Assembly: GCA_028023455.1 (NCBI GenBank)
Contig: JAQFVV010006632.1
Span: 62,001-126,000 of the forward strand
DNA from: Epiperipatus broadwayi
Lineage: Eukaryota > Onychophora > Udeonychophora > Euonychophora > Peripatidae
DNA length: 64,000 nt
Reading direction: 5' to 3'
Both the position numbers and the translations under genes were made by a program. Shown piece after piece: positions 56,412-64,000 of this stretch; position 1 is the stretch's first letter; the number at the start of each line of letters is the position of its first letter. The notes under the pieces are model-generated. The model was not told where the DNA came from, ran no database searches, and saw nothing but the letters and a program-made list of their open reading frames with translations.

Positions 56412-56660
56412 TTAATTAATATTAGTTTGATTATTGGCTAACTCGAGAATAAAATCATGAATCTCTTGCATATCCCTGACCACCGTGCCTAAGGAAATAT
56501 TTACTAATGTCGCATCAGATGCGTTGTTTCGTGGATTGTATTGTGGAACCGATAAACTATGTTCGAACTCAGTAACATGGGTGGCTTCGCTACCTTGATG
56601 GTGCTGCTGTTCTGTGTGGTGGTCGAATTCTGCACTATGTTTACGAGTCACACGTTTTTT
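56412..56660 (-). CDS. Candidate 3'-terminal coding exon, product unknown
   Basis: On the minus strand the frame is open from just inside a TA microsatellite (56663-56683) to a TAA at 56414-56412. The coding-like part reads through NKKRVTRKHSAEFDHHTEQQ and ATLVNISLGTVVRDMQEIHD, ending LELANNQTNIN. Codon use is mixed and GC-richer than the flanks. An AATAAA signal follows 49 bases after the stop (56358-56363), as expected for a last exon. The polar, His/Gln-rich start followed by an amphipathic helix resembles the cytoplasmic tail of a membrane or signalling protein, but no family is recognised. No convincing 3' splice site is visible next to the TA repeat, so the exon start is open. An upstream exon would lie beyond the window or far to the right. 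Confidence 0.4.
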   Translation of the reverse strand, partial: KKRVTRKHSAEFDHHTEQQHHQGSEATHVTEFEHSLSVPQYNPRNNASDATLVNISLGTVVRDMQEIHDFILELANNQTNIN

Positions 56661-56739
56661 GTTACAATATATATATATATATATAATGAGGTATGTGCAA
56701 ATAAATCTAGAGTTGGATAAAAATGAATTCACGGACAAT

Positions 56740-59680
56740 AAAGATATGAAAACGAGTTATATTTTAAATAATATTAATTTAATAAATAAAGTAAAAGATA
56801 GTAAAACTAAAATATACAAAATTATATAGTTGGGAACATGAAAGATTACGCTTGCAGGTATCACATAACTAATGAGATTAATGTTATATGTTATCTCATC
56901 ATAAAGTGTTAAATAAAGTGTAGTGTGGTATTTAAGTTTATACCTATATTAATATGCCAATTTTATAGCTCTGGTGTTGTCTGCTAAACCATATGGAACT
57001 TAATAGTCAAAGTTATATAACTAACTTAATAGTGCTCCTATGGCTTCTATCTATATCAAGTTAAATTGAGCACATAAGCAGGCTCAGGGATACACAGGTT
57101 AGTGTGTTAACCTAGATTAGGATACGCGCTGACACTGGATAAGCATTTAATATAAAGGGAGAGAAAACTGGTTTATTATAGATTTACCTATATACCCTAT
57201 GGCACATAATAAAATATTAATAAAACTAAAAGGTGTGAATTGGTCATTATTCACAGGCTTCAGCATCAAATGCTCAGTTGCCCTACAACCTATAAACTTG
57301 CTATGAATAGGAACATTAGTAGTTCAGGGAATCAAATAAGCATTAATTAAGAATAATCTGGATCCTTGTGCTCCAGTTCTAAAATAGTGTGCTTTACCTG
57401 AACTAAGTGGATAAGCATGACTTCCACCAGCAACTCATCAATAATCATGCAGCAAGCAGTTAATTGTACATTGAATACTTAGTAAAGACACATCTGCAGC
57501 TTATACATATATATATAATGCAAATACGCAAAATTAATGTAGCGTGCCTTAAAAATAGATAACATCTATTTGCATATCTATACAACCCAGTTCTCAAGTT
57601 TAGTATTTCAAATATACTATTTAGGGACTAAATTAATTAGTAATCTAGTTTAAGATTATCACCTGCATTTCTAACATATAAATCTAAAAAGGACAAAGCA
57701 TATTTGAGAGGTAATTATGGATAAAACATTAGAAATATGCTTTGAGAATATCTCTGTGGCTAGTTCCTATGATGTACAAGTTACATATATAGATAGTTAT
57801 AATTTAGAACTAGAGTTAAGCAAACCATAACTTTAATTAGAACACTACTGATTTATATAATATTAATACCCAAACTTGACCAGTTAAATAATAATGTGAT
57901 CTCGGAACAGCGAATGTGAAAAATAATAATTCAATAATTTAATATTTATTATCATGAAGATTTAAAATTATCTTTGCAAAGCAATAAGCTAAAATTATAC
58001 ATATATAATACTCATGGTTTCAAGTTATTTGGCATATCAAATACATATAATATTATAGAATAAATTGAATAGCTCAGAAATAGGCATAAAAGACCACAGA
58101 AAATTATACATTAGTTTAAAATAGATTATCATAGTTTTCTAGAAGAGAATTGAATATTGCAAGTTTTACAATCAGATGAGATTCAAACATTAGTGTTTAA
58201 CAGCTTTCTTTGCAGATTTTAGAAAAGGTGTTTGTAAAGGCAGGTTTAATAAATAGCTAGCTTTAAAATATAGAATTGAAAGTCACAGTTTATGAACAGA
58301 CCTCTGAGTGAAAATTTCCCATTCAGTTGTCTTCATTGCAGTTCTGGGCATTTGGGACGATAATAAGTTGACACTTTTCATGATGATTTAACTTTAATGG
58401 AGGTTTTTGTCAGACCAAAGTTCTTTCCACCTCTGGCAAGGAGAGAAGTGAGGGATTGCCTACTTTACCCTGTCATTTTAAAGATAAAATGAATATAGAT
58501 TTGGTTTACAATTCACTTATTAAAAATACTTAACTCTACTCTGGCCACAAAACTTGAAGTATTTATATGTTCTTAACCCTGGCCACCTATTTATTTTTAC
58601 AAGCTTGACAATAGTTGAAAAGCCCATTAATTTAATTTAGAAAAACATGTAATTGCTAAAACTAATTTAGATTTTGTTTTTCTACCTTCTCTCCCCATGT
58701 AGTTTATTATCACATCTCTATAAAATTCTCAGAATTGTCATTAAAATTTTAGATTTATAAAATCAAATTCATGCTATTTTAAGACTATTGTGTGCACTAA
58801 TTTAAAAGTTGTTTACAAGTAAAACTAAAAGCTGCTTTTATAATTAGTGTAAAACTAATTTTATTACTAAATATGTAGAATAACAAGTCAGGGCTGCGTC
58901 TATATACATATGTGATTTCAGTAATATAACCATAAAATTGAGTAATAATTTAGACTAAAATATTTCTTAAACTAAAAATCTTTAAAAATGAACACATATC
59001 TGTAATATATACATATATTATTAAATTACAGACTTACTATTTGCATATATATGTGCATTCCTGCATATATAGTAATTTAAGGTTGTTTAAATGGGTACTC
59101 TGAGACGGTTTAAACCTGGCATAGAGATAAATGTGGGGATAAAATACATGAAATAAGCAAGTGGATGAAACATACTGTTTCAATATATATATATATATCA
59201 CAGCATAATCAATGTTCATTTGTTCACATGTTAAAAATGGATAGAAATCAATCTTTATTTTCAGTGAGAAGAGTGTAGTGAAATTTATCCATGTATTAAC
59301 ACAAATTTGGAGATGTAAATGTTGATACTGCTGAAAAAACAGATATATTAATCTTTAACTAAGATTTAAAGTTCATATCTAAACTAGGGATAATTTCTAG
59401 TTTAATAAATGATTATTAATAATCATTGAAGAATTTATTTGTAGTGCATGATATAAAAGTTGTGAGTGTACAAAGCTTGACACTTCTAAATCAAAGTATA
59501 ATAATTTTGTATTCAGGAATACTAAAAATAATGAAAAGATAATGTCTTCATTCAACTAAAGAGTACTAGTTCAATAATGAATGTATTTTGGTGTCCTTTT
59601 GTTCTTTTTTTCGATGTCTTTGCTCTTGTGTTTCAAAAATGTATGGTAGAATAGAAACTTTAAGTATCTTATATATATAT
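56740..59680. other. AT-rich stretch, no gene seen
   Basis: A possible large intron if the 56.4-kb exon is real. The only richer patch (58300-58480) has no sustained frame. A short CAGGTTAGTGTGTTAACCT hairpin lies near 57097. Confidence 0.45.
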
Positions 59681-59868
59681 TGTTATGGAAACTGATTCTT
59701 CTGATAGTGAGGATAATGATGCCTTTATTGTTGGTTCATAATAATATACAGATAAGCACTTCTTTATATATAATCAAATTAAAGTACTTGTTTATATTCT
59801 CTGATCATCATTAACTACCAAATCTCTCCCTCAGTTTTAAATTTAATTAATTGAGATTGCTTACAACA
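59681..59868 (+). repeat. LTR-like segment, copia-type ends
   Basis: Starts TGTTATGG and ends TTACAACA, followed by TCAGAGCTGG. TGTT...AACA ends with CATCAGAGC after the boundary resemble a Ty1/copia LTR plus an initiator-Met-type primer site. It is only about 188 bp, and no second LTR or coding region is seen. Confidence 0.3.
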
Positions 59869-59893
59869 TCAGAGCTGGCCCAGATCATATCAT

Positions 59894-59896
<3 letters not shown>

Positions 59897-59950
<54 letters not shown>
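59897..59950. repeat. (TA)n microsatellite
   Basis: About 54 bp of pure TA. Confidence 0.95.
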
Positions 59951-59952
<2 letters not shown>

Positions 59953-59959
59953 AAGCTTT

Positions 59960-60440
59960 ACGAAAAGTTGAGAAAAAAAAGAAAATGGGGGAGGGGGGAG
60001 GAAATGATCAATAATGTAAAAAGGGGAAATGAAATAAGGTGAGGAAGAGAGAGAGATGAAATGAAGAGAATGGATGATGTTGATCATAAAATGAAATGAA
60101 GGAGATAAGGACGAGATGAAATGAATGAGATAAAAGAAGATGATGATGATGAGATGAAAATGGAAGAAGATGGAATGAGATGATGAAAGTGAAAAAAGAT
60201 GATAGTAATGAGGTGAGAGAAAGGAAAAAGATGAATGATGATGATGTAAAAAGTGGAGTAGAGAACTGAGAGATGAAGGAATGGAAGATGGGAAAATGAG
60301 ATGATAAAAGAATGATGGAAGAAATGATCAAGATAAGGTTAAACTAATATTAGAGAAATGAGATGAAAGAAAATGAAATGAAAGGATACATAAAAGTAAA
60401 GATGAAAGATAATGAAAACTATCAGAGACAAACTATTTTA
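59960..60440. repeat. Purine-rich degenerate GATGA/GAAATGA repeat
   Basis: The plus strand is nearly all A, G and T, with recurring GATGATGAT, GAGATGAAA and GAAATGAA. The long frames across it are artefacts of composition. Confidence 0.85.
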
Positions 60441-60444
60441 ATCT

Positions 60445-61755
60445 ATTAGAGACTCCTAACAACTTAACTCTGTGGGATTACAATAAAAAAAATTAAGGAT
60501 GAAGGGTGATGCAGAAATATACAATCAGACAGAGACCAAATCCAACACTAATGCATACAACTAATGGAGTATGTTCAATAATTTAACAAAAATAATATAA
60601 AGCAAATTTTATATATCATCATTTAATAGTTATTAGAGTCAGTCTCCTATCATGTCATATACTCCGAATAAACTAAATGATACTTTATTGAAGGACTATC
60701 TCACTAGACAGATTAATAATAACAACAAGAGTAAACAATCTCAGGGGTTTTAACTAAACTCTTGTGAAAGATAAATGGTAAAGTTGCCTAATAAGTGATT
60801 GCATGGATGAATAAACAAGTGAGTGATCACTTGGCTGACCATAAGATAACTATCTTATGTTCAATCATAGCATAATAAAAGAAAATATATTAATTTAAAT
60901 ATTTAATTAATTAATCTAAATTTAAACTAATGATGGCCTATTACCCATGACATCACTTGAGCTGGGAAAAAAACAAGGGTACTTTTTATGCTTTTCCACC
61001 TACTCACAGACATCCTACTAATGAAATTAAATGCAGATGGATTTTAATTTTAAAATATACAAGATAATGTAAGATAATCTGCAGCTTTAAAACATACTAA
61101 ATAATCTTCTGAATCATTAATATTCTTCATTTCACATTGTATGATCTTCAGTCGGAGAAGATATAATAATAACTTTAAATCATTTTTAAAATAAGCACTT
61201 TATTAAATATCTGTAAATATGTGATTATCTGTTAATATGATTTAATCTGAGAATCACAATGATAAGCATGGCTTTTGTGAACATTATAAATCTTTGGAAC
61301 TCAAGACAATAGCATATAAAAGAAAAACAAACAGAAACTAAACTTTTAAAATAATAACAAATTTGGTTTATTAATAAGAATACATGATAAATATTTACAA
61401 AAATTACTGGAAACAATGCCAAGATAGCATTGTTATCTTTTAAACATTTTGACTAACAATCTTTATTTTGACTTGAAGAAAATTGCAAAATTTTAGCTGA
61501 ATAAAGGAATTGATTATTCCTCATTAACTTTTTCAACTGTTTATTTTAATAAAACAAAATTTACAAGAGTGAACAGAGGCTAATTGATATTTAATTCTAT
61601 CCAAATAAGCTCCTTAAAAATATTAAGGATTCTAAATCTTTTAACTTTAAATATAGTAGTATGAGCTTAACAAACATAACTCTAATTTTAATTGACACAT
61701 TTCATAATATTGTGGTAACGTTTAACCACCAAAATCATACACTAATAGGTTCATA
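60445..61755. other. AT-rich stretch, no gene seen
   Basis: Nothing recognisable on either strand. Confidence 0.5.
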
Positions 61756-61779
61756 GTGAATACCATAATCTAAGCAAAA

Positions 61780-63116
61780 AGCTAAGCTGGGACTAGCTTT
61801 TGAAACTGAGACTAGTAAAATAGAAAAGGTCCCCAGTGAAAAAAAAATGGAGACTCAAGCGAAAAAAGTAGAGAATGTTTCTAGTAAGAAACAACAAGAT
61901 AAAAACTAAAAAGAAGTTGAGCACAAAGAAGAGAATGGGGAAATCATAGCTTTAATAACCAGCCTGCTTGAAAAACAATAAGAAGTAGCTGATGAATATA
62001 AAAAAATAAGAACTTAGAAAACAAAATAATGAAATGAATAGGAAATTGGACGGGCAAGCTGAAATACTTGAAAAATTTAAACAACAGATCAATATGGGCC
62101 ATCATAAAATAAAAGAAGAGATTAGGAAAGAAATAGAGGAGATTAAAACACAAGTAGAGAATAAAATAGAAACTGTTTACCAAGTAATAGAAAAAAATAA
62201 GATAGAAGATATAAGTAATTGAAGAGATAAAAGTCAAAATTACAGATTTGGCTTGGAAATCAAATCAAAAGAATAGTAGTAAAAACAGTTTGCAAACAGA
62301 AATAAAACAGCATGACCAGTTGAGTGCCAACACACACATTGTAAACAATCCAGCAATTGTGAACCAGTTTTTGAAAAAATTGATATTTTTTGGCCATCAA
62401 GGTGAAGTTCCTATGGAGCATTTGAATAGTTTGGAGCACTATTTCACTATGAATCAATTAAGTGAGGAGGCTATGATTGCAATAGCGTGTAGCTATTTAC
62501 AAGGGGAGTCTCAATCTTGGTGGGACTCTTTATATAAAAAAAACTCATCACTTTTGATGAATATAAAATTGCTCTATTAGCTAGTTATTGGAGCGAAGAT
62601 TATCAGGAAAATCGTCATCACTAGGTGTCACAAGATAAATGGTGACCTGGTGAATCATTCATTTCTTTTTTTAGAAGGCAAGTGGTGAACTTATGCTCTT
62701 TGACAGCAGATCCACTATCCGAACAACAAATTGTCAGGATAATCTGCCATAGTTTTCCTCATAATGTTAAAAAAATGCCCATAGGAACTGAGAGAAACAC
62801 AGTGGAACAAATGATGGAATTGTTGAACACTTTCAACAGTGCTAGACCACCTTTTGATAAGAGAGATAGGAGATTCAAACCCCAACTTAGAGAACCAGCT
62901 GTAAACACCATAAGATATAGATGTAGGTTGAATTCAGGGAGTGGAACCCAAAGGAAATGTTATTCAAATAGTCATGAGAGAACAAATATCTTTCAAAGAA
63001 CCAGGAGCGATCCTGACCTCTCTCATAGTAGATTTAAGGAAAGACCCAGGAGTGATTCTCAATCCCCTAGCATGAGTGGCTATATTCCAAAAAGAAAAAA
63101 TAATAAAAAAAACTAA
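61780..63116 (+). pseudogene. Ty3-type gag relic, frameshifted
   Basis: Several plus frames together follow a retrotransposon Gag. A charged coiled-coil region comes first (61780-62222, KEEIRKEIEEIKTQVENKIE). Then comes a capsid-like part at 62248-62580 with FFGHQGEVPMEHLNSLEHYF and ACSYLQGESQSWWDSLY, the pattern of Ty3/gypsy capsids. A frame change near 62540 and stops near 62620 and 62635 interrupt it. The capsid continues at 62682-63116 (TADPLSEQQIVRIICHSFPH), followed by an Arg/Ser/Pro-rich basic tail. No CCHC knuckle is seen. No protease or RT follows up to the window end, and no LTR is recognised upstream. It is a dead copy and may belong to the same broad group as the 25-33 kb element. 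Confidence 0.75.
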
Positions 63117-64000
63117 GAGAACAAAAATTAAAAATATGTAATCTGACAGACTCACCAGCTTGATCTAGTTATTAACGACCATGGATTTTAAATAATGGAA
63201 AAAATGATTAAAGTTAGTCTTAGAATAATAAAAAAAACAGACTTAAATTTTTTTTAAATGTCAAAGCAACTATAAAATAACTTGTGTCAAAACCTTTGAT
63301 TATGTCTTATCGATTATTGTGATATTCCAGCTCATAAGTCTAGAACATAGTGGAGCATAACACAAACAAAATAAATGTGTAAAATCAAAAGAAACAAACA
63401 AAGTAAAAATGTTTCTTTAAAAATAAATAAAAAAAAAGAGAGTAAAAAAAAACACTTTAAAAATAAAAATGAAATAAATAAGTGTATGATGAAAGTACTA
63501 ATGAAAATAAATAATTATCAAATCAAATAAAATTAAAAAAAAAAGTGTTAAATTAAGATTGAGATATGTGCAAATATTTGGGCAAAGATATAAATTTCAG
63601 GCCTGATTTTTGGTTACATTAAACCTTTTCTTGGGGTGACTTTGTTCTACAGATGGGTAGTACAAAGAATAAATAATATTGATGATGATGCACCTGTAGA
63701 AAAGTCCTGGCACATAACAAATAATAAATCTGGAAGAAAAATGCCCAGTAACTAAATAAAATAAATATTTTCATAAGACGAATGTGCCGTAGAGGTAGTC
63801 CTGCCATTCACAATCTTAAAGTTTCTGTGCATGATCCATTATGCACAAAAATTGCCCATGGTGTTGTCATGACTTCTGCAAGAAATTAAAAGCTGGTTTA
63901 ATCAGCACAAAATTGATCTGTGTGTTGAATTGCCTAATACTTTTCTGCCTGCCTCTCTTCACATTACCTTTATTATCTAATGATGAAAATAAAAACTAAA
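63117..64000. other. AT-rich stretch to window end, no gene seen
   Basis: A-rich runs and short frames only. Pol remnants of the upstream gag were sought but not seen. Confidence 0.4.

Noticed and set aside
59896-60331. Minus-strand hydrophobic frames and a plus-strand frame across the TA/purine repeats
   Set aside because: Composition artefacts of simple repeats; no codon bias or motif.
61780-63116. Intact domesticated gag gene
   Set aside because: At least one frameshift and two stop codons interrupt the capsid region, so purifying selection is not evident.

Overview
The window is 64 kb of very AT-rich animal DNA that behaves like a gene desert or a large intron full of transposable elements. 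No complete, recognisable host protein-coding gene can be supported. The repeat content is three kinds of LINE relics, tRNA-derived SINEs, a Ty3-type LTR element with very long LTRs, inverted-repeat (foldback) elements and kilobase-scale TCTA arrays. This fits a lophotrochozoan genome, most likely a coleoid cephalopod (octopus-like). The assignment is an inference from repeat style, not from a diagnostic gene.

Layout. 0-9 kb: AT-rich DNA, a minus-strand promoter-like cluster (TATA plus three CCAAT boxes) near 0.7-0.8 kb, and small unassigned reading frames. 9-17 kb: two 107-bp-type SINEs, a short foldback hairpin, two minus-strand LINE 3' ends, a tRNA-headed SINE, and a plus-strand LINE relic with a foldback element nested in it. 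17-24 kb: a 330-bp foldback element, a 1.1-kb TCTA array, a LINE relic carrying a nested SINE with a perfect 14-bp target duplication, and another LINE tail. 25.3-33.0 kb: a Ty3-type LTR retrotransposon (two LTRs of about 1.94 kb, target duplication ATAG, primer-binding-site-like sequence, polypurine tract, gag-like frames and a broken integrase tail). A truncated LINE is inserted in it with its own 9-bp duplication. 33-45 kb: more foldback elements, simple repeats and LINE tails. 45-57 kb: mostly unique AT-rich DNA, a small basic reading frame, a structured GC-rich hairpin, a GC-rich coding-like patch, and a minus-strand candidate 3'-terminal exon followed by an 81-bp tandem repeat. 59-64 kb: an LTR-like segment, TA and purine repeats, and a broken second Ty3-type gag.

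The main discovery is that several dispersed inverted-repeat families carry hammerhead self-cleaving ribozyme motifs. Two families show the full type I arrangement: a CTGANGA core, a paired helix II, GAAA, a very short helix III, a TH cleavage site, and a helix I made of an inner and an outer paired segment around an internal loop. Most foldback copies hold a ribozyme or its relic in each arm, pointing in opposite directions. A tRNA-headed SINE (13.92 kb) carries a related but mutated motif just after its pol III B box. This suggests a family of SINE-like or retrozyme-like elements that became palindromic. All copies here look old, and several have lost catalytic bases, including G8 and G12 in one otherwise well-paired copy.
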